Below, piece after piece: positions 10,906 through 22,172 of a stretch of DNA of 64,000 nt (positions are counted from its first letter, which is position 1; each line of letters starts with the position of its first letter). A program made the translations under genes and the position numbers. This DNA is from Panicum virgatum (Eukaryota; Streptophyta; Magnoliopsida; Poales; Poaceae): positions 3,060,955 through 3,124,954 of the forward strand of contig NC_053137.1 in assembly GCF_016808335.1 (NCBI RefSeq), read 5' to 3'. Under the pieces are notes generated by a model. The model was not told the DNA's origin, did no database searches, and saw nothing but the letters and a program-made list of their open reading frames with translations.

Positions 10906-13190
10906 ATAGGAAGCCGATTTGTTGGGGTGGGCCGGCTCCCCACCCGCTCCTACAAATCGTTTTTACAATTCCACAGAAAATTCTTTTAATTCAGAGAAAT
11001 AAAAAAACAGTTGATAAAATTCTAAATTTTTTGCCAAAGCCATATTGTGATATGTGTACCGTAGAAAAAAATATTAAAATCACATTGCAATGTCTATAAT
11101 GAATAAAATTCTTGACACTATAATGTAGTCATGTGTCCCACTACTATCTCATGCCACTTAGGCTAACTTTGTGTTTTGAACACTCCTTAACACAAAATAT
11201 GTTCAATTATATTTTTAATATTATTCACCAGTTCTATAGGTCATAAATTGCTTATGGTGCAAATTAGACATTTTTTTGAATTATTTTGCAGCTCTATTTG
11301 AATTAAACGAATTTTCAGGGAAATTTTGAAAAATATTTGTAGGGGCGGGCCGGCCCCCACCCGCCCCTACAAATGTGTTTGTAGGGGCGGGCCGGCCTCC
11401 CACACGCCCATACAAATATTTTTCTATAATTCCACAAAAAATTTGTTTAATTCAGAGAAATAGGAAAACAGTAGATAAAATTTTGAAAATTTTACCCTAG
11501 CCATATTGTGATATGTGTAACGTAGCAAAAAATATCAAAATCACATTGCAATGATTATAATGAATAAAATTCTTGACACTATAATGTAGTCATGTGTCCC
11601 ATTACTATCTCATGCCACTTAAGGCTAACTTTGTGTTTTGAACACTCGTTAACACAGAACATGTTGAATTATATTTTTAATATTATTCACCAGTTCTATA
11701 GGTCATAAATTGCTTATGGTGCAAATTACACATTTTTTTGAATTGTTTTGCAGCTCTATTTGAATTAAATGAATTTTCAAGAGAATTTTGAAAAATATTT
11801 GTAGGGCCCCCCACCCACCCGCCCCTACAAATATTTTTTATAATTCCACAGAAAATTTGTTTAATTCAGAGAAATAGGAAAACAATTGATAAAATTTTGA
11901 AAATTTTACCCTAGCCATATTGTGATATGTGTAACGTAGAAAAAAAATATCAAAATCACATTGCAATGATTATAATGAATAAAATTCTTGATATTATAAT
12001 ATTATCATGTGTCCCACTACTATCTCATGCCACTTAAGGCTAACTTTGTGTTTTGAACACTCCTTTACACAGAAACATATTGAATTATATTTTTAATATT
12101 ATTCACCAGTTCTATAGGTCATAAATTGCTTATGGTACAAATTACACGTTTTTTGAATTGTTTTGCAGCTCTATTTGAATTAAACGAATTTTCGGAGGAA
12201 TTTTGAAAAATATTTGTAGGGGCGGGCTGGGCCCCCACCCACCCCTACAAATAAATTTGTAGTGGCGGGTCGGCCTCCCACCCGTCCCTACAAATATTTT
12301 TCTACAATTCCACATAATATTTGTTTAATTCAGAGAAATAGGAAAACAATTGATAAAATTTTGAAAATTTTACCCTAGCCATATTGTGATATGTGTAACG
12401 TAGGAAAAATATCAAAATCACATTGTAATGATTATAATGAATAAAATTCTTGACACTATAATGTAGTCATGTGTCCCACTACTATCTCATGCCACTTAAG
12501 GCTAACTTTGTGTTTTGAACACTCCTTAACACAGAACATGTTGAATTATATTTTTAATATTATTCACCAGTTCTATAGGTCATAAATTGCTAATGGTGCA
12601 AATTACACGTTTTTTTTGAATTGTTTTGCAGCTCTATTTGAATTAAACAAATTTTTGGGGGAATTTTAAAAAATATTTATAGGGGTGGGTCGGCCTCCCA
12701 CCCGCCCCTACAAATATTTTTCTACAATTTCATAGAAAATTTGTTTAATTCAGAGAAATAGGAAAACAGATGATAAAATTTTGAAAATTTTACCCTAGCC
12801 ATATTGTGATATGTGTAACGTAGGAAAAATATCAAAATCACATTGCAATGATTATAATGAATAAAATTCTTGACACTATAATGTAGTCATGTGTCCCATT
12901 ACTATCTCATGCCACTTAAGACTAACTTTATGTTTTGAACACTCCTTATCACAAAACATGTTGAATTATATTTTTAATATTATTCACCAGTTCTATAGGT
13001 CATAAATTGCTTATGGTGCAAATTACACCTTTTTTGAATTGATGTACAACTCTATTTGAATTAAACGAATTTTTGGGGGAATTTTGAAAAATATTTGTTG
13101 GGGCGGGCCGGCCCCCACCCGCCCCTACAAATTTTATTTGTAGGGGTGGGTGGCGGGCCGGCCCAGCCCGCAGAAAATTTGTTTAATTCA
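10906..13190. repeat. Internal tandem array of CACTA-1 hairpin units
   Basis: Five to six units. The landmark GCTCTATTTGAATTAAA falls at about 11291, 11753, 12168, 12631 and 13049, giving alternating unit lengths of ~462, 415, 463 and 418 bp. Each unit has an AT-rich body (shared CCATATTGTGATATGTGTAA, TCATGTGTCCCA, TTCACCAGTTCTATAGG) and one or two palindromes of the form TTTGTAGGGGCGGG...CCCGCCCCTACAAA. The long units hold two hairpins, the short ones one. The hairpin core is the motif of the element's ends. It lies between the two CACTA-1 genes. Confidence 0.9.
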
Positions 13191-13410
13191 GAGAAACAGG
13201 AAAACAATTGATAAAATTCTGAAAATTTTACCATAGCCATATTGTGATATGTGTAACGTAGGGAAAATATCAAAATTACAATGGAATGATTATAATGAAT
13301 CAAATTATCAAAACCATAATATATCACATTGCAAAATTAATAGAACTCATATTTAGAATTCATAATACATCTTTGCATAACATTTTTGAATACATGAATT
13401 CAGGATGTAT

Positions 13411-14467
13411 TTAAGCCGTAGCAATTCTCGATTCACCATCTTTGCGTGCCCATGGCTTCTCATCTTTTCTGATTCCTGCTTCTATAATTTTCATCTTTTG
13501 TGGTAGGTCTGTGAAGAGGTTCATTTGCTCATACTGATTATACTCTTCCACATCTTCGATACTCTCAACTCCTATGATATCTTGTTTTCCAGGGACGACA
13601 ACGTGTTTTGTCTTCTTTGCAGGATCAGCTACATACAGTACCTGTGCGACCTGTGAAGCAAGTACCCATTGGTCGTCTTTATAACCAATATTGTTGAGGT
13701 CTACAATTGTGAGTCCATATGCGTCCACCTCAACACCTTTCGGATGTTTGACCCAACAACACCGAAAGACTGGGATTTCTATATTGGAACCATAGTGCAC
13801 TTCCCATATATCTTCTATGACACCAAAATATGTTGTATTTTCACCTGTTCTCTCGTCTAAGGCCGCAATACGAAAACCACTGTTCTGGGACACGGTCTTC
13901 TTGTCCTTGACGGCAGTATAGAATAAATATCCATTAATATCATAACCTTGCCATGATGTGACTTGGACAGATGGACCTGCTACCAATCTTTTGTTTGTTT
14001 GTTCCTCCACGGTCTCCCTATCTGGTAGATGCAGGTCCTTCAACCATGCAGTCAGTCGATGCTTGTGCTCTCTCATGATCCAATACCCCGAGCAACCGTT
14101 ACTTTCTGCCCGAATCATGCTCAAGTGCTCATTGACTAAAGGCATCATTATCGTGAGGTGTTGCAAGATGCTATAATGTGCTTGTTGCACACCTTTTAAA
14201 ATCTTTGTCGATAAAGATTTTCCTCCCTACCGTGCCCACACCTTCCAACCTCCCCAAAAAATGTGAAATTGGCAAACCATGGGACATGTTATCCTTTAGG
14301 TAACCTAGGCAAGACTCGATGACTTCCTCGGTACTGTATCCCTCTATCATGGACCCCTCAGGATGAGCACGATTCAGTACGTAATGGTTGAGGACGGACA
14401 TAAAATGCTCATACGTCTACATTTCATGAAGGTAAAGTGGACCAAGTGCCCGTATCTGGTCGACCAT
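13411..14467 (-). pseudogene. CACTA-1 TNP2 transposase, C-terminal part (DUF4218 and DUF4216)
   Basis: Continuation of the transposase whose N-terminal part is at 22173-24648; LTR-2 separates them with TSD ACCAT. From 14467 downwards: the end of the DUF4218 region (IRALGPLYLHEM, SVLNHYVLNRAHPEG, EGYSTEEVIESC), then DUF4216 (VTSWQGYDINGYLFYT, YFGVIEDIWEVHYG, VFRCCWVKHPKGVEVD, DQWVLASQVAQVLYV), ending at 13411. Damage: an in-frame TAG where the family has Trp (about 14418-14420, after LHEM), and a +1/-1 shift near 14190 after KDFKR. These domains are usual companions of the transposase in plant CACTA elements; their own function is not known. Confidence 0.88.
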
Positions 14468-15242
14468 TGTAGCAGAACCGCCCAAATTAAATCGGCTTAA
14501 GTGCGCTAACTATCATCTTAATGTTTAATCAAGTTATTGTGCACTTAAAACGGTGTAATCCGGACGTCTGCCGGTTTAAGGATCGAAAAACACTGGAAGT
14601 CTCGCACGAAGACGAGCACAGATGATTACAAGCAGACAAAAGTTCTCCAGGTTAATTTACAAAGCGGAGTTATACAAACAAGTTTACGTAAAATATTAGA
14701 GTTCAAAATGCAGCGGAAACTAAATAGAAGTTGAGTTTAGAAAAACAACGATTACTACGATGACGTGAGGACGTCACATCGAGCCCACCGATGTGAATCC
14801 TGGTTAGCTCCAACCAGCAGCAGTTACCTGAAAACAGGGTGACAACAAACCCTGAGTATACTAATACTCAGCAAGGCTTACCCGACAAAGGGTATACTTA
14901 GCCCATTAACTAGACATGAAAGACTTTTTTGGCTCTGGAGTTATTTTGCTGAAAAGCAGCTAATACTGAATCCTTACTTTCAATATTTTAGCGCCAAATG
15001 AGTTGACCGCTATAACTTAGGTTTGCCTAGTACTCTAGAGCATACATGGTTGATCACTTTATCTTTTCAGAGCACCACAGTCATAACTCATATTCTCAAC
15101 TTTTCATTCCCAATTCCATCATTTACTACGATGTGACAGAGAGATCAAGGTTCTCATATCCGCGAGTCACGGCGAATCGATTCGATTTAACCTTGCAAGG
15201 TGGACCTAACCAACACGGCACGTATATGCCCCGTCGGGCTAT

Positions 15243-16664
15243 TGTTGACGCTCCTTAGCGCCCCCGATTTATATACCACAAGCGCACGGTTTCGTGTAGC
15301 TTTTCCCTCAGAGTATTCCCCCAAGGTTTATCAATCCACGGAACCAAAGAGACAAGAAACAATCTACTAGCATAGAGATTCCTTTGTGTGAGATGGTGAA
15401 AACGAATCTAATCTACTAAAAACACGACAAACACCGAAGGTAGCAAGAGAAAGTTAGAGATAACCAATCTAGATCACCTAGATCATGCATATGTTGTAGT
15501 TCCAGCTAGATAAAGTGAAGTAAGATAGATGTGAATCTCAATGAAAAGCCTCTTTAAACCCAAAATCTCCAATCCGATCCCTCGATACCCAACCTACTCT
15601 GTGGAGACGGCCTGTCACGACGCCCCCCTTTTCAACGGGATACCCTGAAGCAAGTCGAACTCACTTTAGTAGTTCCGCCATGAACCTCTAGCCACCATGA
15701 CTACAAGATCATGCTAAGTGATCTATCTCGATAATAGATCTAAGATGAAGCGAACCCAAAGAAAAGAACGAAATCGAAAGAGGAGAACATGGTCGCTAAA
15801 CATTCGGAAACACAAATAACTTCACCATGAATGATAGTACATCACAAGATCACAACCAGGGCCCTACCTTGATCTTGATGATCCTAGCTCCAGAACTCCG
15901 ACGTGGTCTTCCTTGCAAGGTTCCCACGTCGGCTAGGGCAAACCCTAGACAACTAGCACGACCCTCGGCTCTCCGAGAGGTGTCCCTCTATCTTCTCTGC
16001 TTCTTGGCGTCGTCTTCCGAATTGCTCTCTGCGTGAACCTTGGGAAGGGGTCTTTAAATAGCCTCAGGGAACCCTCGGTCAAAGGGGAGGTCGAACCGAC
16101 CTAAAAAAGGCCTGGGCCGGCCGGCCCAATGAGCCTAGGCCGGCCGGCCTGGGTCTTTCCTTCGTCGGCTGGTGCTCAACTTTCTCCCCAAGTCTCCTGG
16201 AATCTTCTAGAGTTTATGTCTTTCACGATTGCACCCCTTTAGACGTCGTTATCTTCGAGATTTCTTCGAGGAGAAGGATAGGATGGAAAATCCTTCCTTA
16301 AATATCTCTTTGCTTTGCTTAGCTCCAAAGTATCTCAATCTTATCTTGTGGGCTTTGTCTTTTGGGCTTCATTGGAGGGTGGATGTGCATGAATGTGCCT
16401 CTAATCATCATGGCCTTTTGATCCTTTGTTCGGGCTTTGGCCTTCATCATTCTTCGTGTCATTGCATGATCGTGGGCCTCGCCATTTCATGCTCCAAAAT
16501 TGGTCAAAAACCTGCAAAAACGAAGTACCTCCAAAATATATGTGCAAACGTGAAAACGACCAATAATTGGCCCGAGGTTAGGATGGTTAGTGATTTTGAT
16601 ATTAAATTCATGCCATTATCAAAGTTAAACAGGGGATAAAATGGATACTTAAGGAGCGCCAACA
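15243..16664 (-). repeat. 3' LTR of the inner gypsy element
   Basis: 1422 bp. On the minus strand it reads TGTTGGCGCTCCTTAAG...GGAGCGTCAACA. Positions 16366-16664 match 19030-19328. Confidence 0.88.
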
Positions 16665-16674
16665 TTCCCCCCAT
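16665..16674 (-). other. Polypurine tract
   Basis: The minus strand reads ATGGGGGGAA directly before the 3' LTR, the plus-strand priming site of LTR retrotransposons. Confidence 0.75.
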
Positions 16675-17014
16675 GCTTAAACCTTGCTCGTCCTCGAGTA
16701 AGTCTTTGATAAAAATCAGCGCTGCCTTTCAGTGTCCAATCCCTGCACTTGATCATACACGAGAAAACACAATGCTCCCAAAAAAATATTTTGTATTTAT
16801 TAGTTCAAGTTGTACCCAGCTTTTTCAATGTGGAAGGTAGATACAAGTTAAATGCTTCCCCACAATTATTAAGCACATGCTCTCAAAATTAAACGAGTCT
16901 CAGGAGTAAGAAAGTAAGTTCCATAAGTAATGCTAAACCAAGATCAATAATTCAAACCTCATTGCAATTTGCTCATGGAAACTCTCAGCTCATCTTGTCT
17001 CTCAAACTTGCTGG

Positions 17015-17664
17015 AAGTTACTGTGCACTTAAAACGGTGTAATCCGGACGTCTGCCGGTTTAAGGATCGAAAAACACTGGAAGTCTCGCACGAAGACAAG
17101 CACAGATGATTACAAGCAGACAAAAGTTCTCCAGGTTAATTTACAAAGCGGAGTTATACAAACAAGTTTACGTAAAATATTAGAGTTCAAAATGCAGCGG
17201 AAACTAAATAGAAGTTGAGTTTAGAAAAACAACGATTACTACGATGACGTGAGGACGTCACATCGAGCCCACCGATGTGAATCCTGGTTAGCTCCAACCA
17301 GCAGCAGTTACCTGAAAACAGGGTGACAACAAACCCTGAGTATACTAATACTCAGCAAGGCTTACCCGACTAAGGGTATACTTAGCCCATTAACTAGACA
17401 TGAAAGGCTTTTTGGCTCTGGAGTTATTTTGCTGAAAAGCAGCTAATACTGAATCCTTACTTTCAATATTTTAGCGCCAAATGAGTTGACCGCTATAACT
17501 TAGGTTTGCCTAGTACTCTAGAGCATACATGGTTGATCACTTTATCTTTTCAGAGCACCACAGCCATAACTCATATTCTCAACTTTTCATTCCCAATTCC
17601 ATCATTTACTACGATGTGACAGAGAGATCAAGGTTCTCATATCCGCTAGTCACGGCGAATCGAT
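17015..17664. repeat. Copy of LTR-2 segment 14531-15181 inside the gypsy element
   Basis: 650 bp against 651 bp, same orientation, about 7 differences by eye (~99% identical). It starts after AAGTTA and ends at GCGAATCGAT in both places. It joins the gypsy 3' internal region on one side to the protease frame on the other. Origin is discussed in the findings. Confidence 0.93.
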
Positions 17665-18995
17665 GATGGCGCTGCAGTCTTGGGTACCCACTTCCGCACA
17701 ATCCTTGGTGCGGGTTTGTCTTCTACGTTAGTCGTCTTTTTGGTCTTCACAGGCGGGCTTTTAGCTTTCTTCTTGACGGGTGCAACAATCTTCTTTATCG
17801 CGATGGACGCGACGACTTCTATCTCCTTCTTCGCTTCCTTCTTGTTCGGCTCCTCTTCTTTCTTTGGCTTCTCCTCTGTGACACGGCGGTGAGGCGGAAC
17901 ATATTTAACATTGATCATGTTGCATACCTCGAGGCATGGACGAAACTTGAATTCGCTTGTGCTGCCATTGATGTCGAACTTTATCTCCCCCTTGCCAACG
18001 TCAATGTTTGCCCTTGCGGTCTTGAGGAAAGGCCTCCCAAGTATGAGAGGCGCCTTGCTCCCTTCTCCCATATCGAGAATCACAAAGTCAACGGGGACTA
18101 AGTGTTCTCCAATCTTCACGGGCACGTCTTCGGCGATTCCCAAAGGATAGCGAACGGAATTGTCCGCTAACTCTAGGCACATGGTGGTGGGTTCCAGCTC
18201 CGGTAAGCATAGCTTCTCGAACACATTCTTTGGCATGACGCTCACACTTGCACCGAGATCACAAAGTGCTCTTTCGAACATAAGAGATCCAATGGAACAC
18301 GGGATGGTAGGACATCCGGGGTCCCTCTTCTTTTCTAGAGCTTCATTAGCGATTGCCGCGCTGCATTCCTCAGTTAGCTTGACAGTGCTTGGCGGTATCT
18401 CGCGCTTGTTTCCCATGATGTCTTTGAAGTAGCGAGAATACATCGGAACTTGTAGAGCGTCCAAGAGCGGCATATTGATGCTCAACCTGCGTACCATCTC
18501 AACAAATTTGTTGAATTGCTCATCTTCGTGTTTACCTTTGTGGTATCGTGGCCTTGGCGGTAGAATCTTGGTGTCTATATCATCTAGCTCAAACTCTGGC
18601 TCTTCGGTGACTATCTCTGGCATAGGAGTAGGTGCCTTCTCCTTGATGATGGTCTCCACTTCAACTCATGGCTTAGGCTTCCTTGCTCCCGCTGCATGTT
18701 CGGGTTCTTCGGTCTCCTTTCCCGAGCGAGTTTGAATTGCCTTAGCCGTCTCCGGACTTTGAGGTTGCCCGGGCAATTTTCCTTCATTGCTAGATAGGCG
18801 TCCGGCGAGCTGGGCTACTTGTGTTTCTAGCATCTTCATCATGTTGAGTACTTGAAGGTTAGAGCTCCCGACCTCCGTCACCTTGCCATCAATGTTCTCC
18901 AAGATCTTGTCCATAGCCTTGAACTTGGTGACGGTGTCCTTGTTGATCTTGCCTTGCTCCTCCATAAACTCCTTCAATTGTATACGAAGAGGCAC
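17665..18995 (-). pseudogene. Gypsy gag C-terminus and aspartic protease fragment
   Basis: Two adjoining minus-strand frames. 18995-18666 is the gag tail (coiled, with MKMLETQVAQLAGRL and an Ala/Glu/Pro-rich end). 18659-17665 carries a retropepsin-like domain with ALCDLGASVSVMP, the flap region and LILGRPFLKTA, then a Lys-rich linker. The active site DLG instead of DSG/DTG is normal in this branch (Athila/Tat-like) as far as I know. A stop separates the two frames near 18660. Reverse transcriptase, RNase H and integrase are absent because the captured LTR-2 segment follows directly. Confidence 0.85.
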
Positions 18996-19029
18996 CGAGT
19001 TTTATATGGAAGAGCTTCCATAGCCTTGA

Positions 19030-19328
19030 GCTTCATTGGAGGGTGGATGTGCATGAATGGGCCTCTAATCATCATGGCCTTTTGATCCTTTGTTCGGGCT
19101 TTGGCCTTCATCATTCTTCGTGTCATTGCATGATCGTGGGCCTCGCCATTTCATGCTCCAAAATTGGTCAAAAACCTGCAAAAACGAAGTACCTCCAAAA
19201 TATCTGTGCAAACATGAAAACGACCAATAATTGGCCCGAGGTTAGGATGGTTAGTGATTTTGATATTAAATTCATGCCATTATCAAAGTTAAACAGGGGA
19301 TAAAATGGATACTTAAGGAGCGCCAACA
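19030..19328 (-). repeat. Truncated 5' LTR of the inner gypsy element
   Basis: 299 bp, matching 16366-16664 of the 3' LTR with about 3 differences. The remaining ~1.1 kb of this LTR is deleted. Confidence 0.9.
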
Positions 19329-20837
19329 GCTATACACACCAACCCTTCACATATGCACACCGAATAGGCGAACTGCCCTGCGACCCGGGACTGCTAGCCC
19401 CACCGATACCAACGAAGGGTCAGCCATGAGTTTGTATACTAGCTCCACTGGTGAAGACAGTATCAAGTCCGCCTACCGGTGCACATATGGTACTGAGCTT
19501 ACCGGTTTCGACTACCTCCTACTCCCGGCATGCGGTTAGTACTGTTCAATCCTCGATCAATAGTGCCAACAACGGAACGGTCCTCAATCGACACAGGCGG
19601 AGGCTTACTTTCCATCCAGTCCATATCCATAACCAATTCATCTCCGCCCGGTCTCCAGTTTTCCTTTCTTTTCTCAAAGATTCCTTCTTCAGTAACCTTT
19701 TCCATAAGAAGCAAGACCTAAATCTCGCGAGTGACAGGAATCACTCGACTTCTACCGGTCTCTAATTAGCAAAGCATTTCTAACGGTGCCTGTATACTAG
19801 TAGAGACTCATAGGTACTTAGGGAGAAACATGCATACTAGGGTTTCATTCAACTCCTAAAAACTTAATGCACAATACTTAAATAATAACATTGAATACTT
19901 GAAAATAAAGGTTATGCTCCGGGGCTTGCCTAAAAGTAACACTAAGCTAGTGTTAGTATTAACAAGGCCTTGGGCCCTTCCGACTTTGAGTTGGGTCTTC
20001 GGTTGCTTCCGCGGGTCCTTCACTCTTCAGGACGCGTCCTCCCAACACCGTCTTGTGGTTCAGTTCCGTCAGCACGTGCTCCACGTCCACACGTGGTACA
20101 TCTAGCGTACCTAAATGAGATACACCAAGGCAGAGGTTTGAATGCATGGAAGTGCAGTAGATGATACCGCAAAAAGGACAAGTAGGGCAGATACAAAGCC
20201 ACGCTTGGATGGGTACGAACATGATGCACTGCAATGCGATACGATTAGGAAATAAAGATATGATTGGGCAATCATTTATCGAGTAAGCACCGCATACACA
20301 CTCAAAAGGCAACTGGGTTGGTGCTACAATACGAGAGTTCATTCAAGTATTTTAGCCTGAAGTGTTTCCTCCAACAACAGCTACTAAACTTGCTTCGGAG
20401 GATTAAACACAACTCTAGAGCGACATGGATTAAATCATGGACCTAACAGCAATTACTATCAAGCAAACCCAGACAAGGTACTTAAAACAAACATCAACCT
20501 ACTTAAAACAAACATCAACCTAGTCCTACAAGTTGGAAGGACTAAAACAGGAGCTTGTTTTGCGGAGAGTACACATGCATGAAATAATTAACTAACAACA
20601 AATATATAAGAGAAAGAGTAGCTAAGAGTCAACGAAAAGTAAGGACTTGACTTGCAGGCATGACCTAGCAACAAGAATTTATCAGAAAACATGATTTTGA
20701 TAAAGCATGCCACATAAATTTCCAATATTTACTGACGATCAACAGTATTTATTTTAACCCTAGAAAAGGAATTAAACACTACAGATCCACACACAAGCAC
20801 ATAGGCTAAGCACCTAAAACTTTTTCAGTGGACTACA

Positions 20838-21690
20838 CATGCAAGGAGTAAGCTACCATGGCCGCGGCCAGGCGCGGCGGCGGTGCGGCTCCCGCCCGCC
20901 GGCGGCGGCCGGCCAGCGGCGCGGCCTGGCCGGACCGCTGCCAGGGCAAGCCAGCGGAGCGAGGGCGCCCACGGGGCGGCGCAGGGGCGCGCGCGCAGGC
21001 GGCCCGTGGCAGCGCCAAGGCTAGGGGCGGCGGCGACTGGTGGCGGCGTTCCGGCCGGCGCGGCTCAAGGCGGCGGGAAGGCGGGGCAGCGCGACGCTGA
21101 GGGGAGCTCGGCGGTCTCGAGGCGCGCGGCGGTAGCACAAGGGCTCGGCCCAGAGCGTGGGGCGACGAGCGGGCGGCGGCAAGCGGCGGCGCACGGCGGC
21201 GAGCCGTGTTCCCGGCGATGGTGGGGCGAGGTTTGGAGGGGAAAAAGGTCGGGGACGATAAGGGGCTCACGGAGACGCTTACCACGGCTTGAATCGGGCG
21301 GAGATGGATCGGAGGACGGAGATCGACGGAGGGGCGGAGCTTCGGCGCGGAGCGTCAATGGCGGACGTGCTCTGCAGCTTCGATTCCGGCCGGGTGTGGT
21401 CGCGGCCGACTTCGTGGAGGGACGGAGGAGCTTCGGGGCGAGGTCGCGCGGCTTGGGGCGCGGAGAATCGAGCAGGGGTGGCGAGGATGGTCGGCGTGGA
21501 CGCCGGCGGAGGCACTGAGCTCGAGCTCGGCTCTGTGCTGCGCGAGGGAGGATAAAGGAAGGGGAAAACGGACACGGCTCCGTGCGGATAAGGCCGGGCG
21601 TGTAAGCGCGAGGGCGAGGTTCGTCGGCGCGACGCGTGGAGGCGCGGACGTCGAGAGCGGCGACGGCGTGTCGAGCAGCGAACAGAGGAG
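20838..21690. other. GC-rich block of LTR-2
   Basis: Very GC-rich with overlapping long frames on both strands, none with a recognised domain. It corresponds in position to 6770-7480 of LTR-1. Possibly a first exon or promoter captured by the LTR family long ago. Confidence 0.5.
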
Positions 21691-22172
21691 GATATGTAGC
21701 AATGGCATTTCTGTAAATATCTCAAGGTTCCAAAATCCAGTTGGTAAACTCACCTTTTCTCCTTCTTCATGGCCTCAAATGAAAAAAATTTTAATACGAA
21801 AGTTGTTCAAAATTTTGAGATCTTCAACTTTTGTTTCTGGCACTTTTTCATTTGAACAATGGTTTGAAAGATAAAATTTAAAACTTGGGTACATTTGAAA
21901 ATGTCCTATTCAAAGCAAAATTAAAGATTTTCTTTAAATTTCGTGCTGAAACTTGAATTTTGGCCAAAATGAAAGTTGCAGAGGAAGAACAGTTCTGCAA
22001 CATTGATGTTGGGCAAAAGTTGATTTAGAGCTCGGATTAGGGAGAAAAACAAGATCGAACGTAGCTCAGTCGAAAGTTTCTATGCGAACTCAATTAGCGC
22101 TAATGACAAAGATTAGCCTTAACTAGCGATCAAGCACAATGTTAGTGTCAAAATTAACACCGGGGTGTTACA

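Larger units (their letters stand above)
15243..19328 (-). mobile_element. Truncated, chimeric Ty3/gypsy element inside LTR-2
   Basis: TSD GCTAT at 15238-15242 and 19329-19333. The minus-strand orientation is set by the gag-protease frame and by a purine tract just upstream of the 3' LTR. The 3' LTR (15243-16664) is complete; the 5' LTR survives only as its first 299 bp (19030-19328). Primer-binding site, most of gag, and everything after protease are missing. A 650-bp copy of the host LTR-2 sits in its place (17015-17664). The two 299-bp LTR parts differ at only about 3 positions, so insertion was recent. Confidence 0.88.
14468..22172 (-). mobile_element. LTR-2: solo LTR of the LTR-1 family, with a nested gypsy element
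   Basis: On the minus strand it begins TGTAACACCCCGG and ends GGGCGGTTCTGCTACA. The target duplication is ACCAT at 14463-14467 and 22173-22177. Removing the inner element (15243-19328) leaves ~3.6 kb, comparable to LTR-1. The family resemblance to LTR-1 includes the CTCAGCAAGGCTTACCCGAC block, the GTAGAAGTCGAGTGATT block, the GGCAAGCCCCGGAGCAT motif and a GC-rich block (20838-21690 here). It interrupts the DUF4218 part of the TNP2 gene. Divergence from LTR-1 is visible throughout, so these are separate insertions of one family. Confidence 0.87.

Noticed and set aside
10906..13190. Regularly spaced palindromic repeats that look CRISPR-like
   Set aside because: Units of 415-463 bp with conserved bodies, in a plant CACTA element; not short repeats with unique spacers.
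17665..18659. Protease active site DLG as an inactivating mutation
   Set aside because: To my knowledge DLGAS is the usual form in Athila/Tat-like gypsy elements, so it is not evidence of decay.
20838..21690. Long overlapping open frames on both strands in GC-rich DNA (also 6770-7480, 10281-10905, 29030-29600, 60300-60830)
   Set aside because: High GC removes stop codons in all frames. No domain is recognisable and composition is low-complexity, so they are not called as genes.
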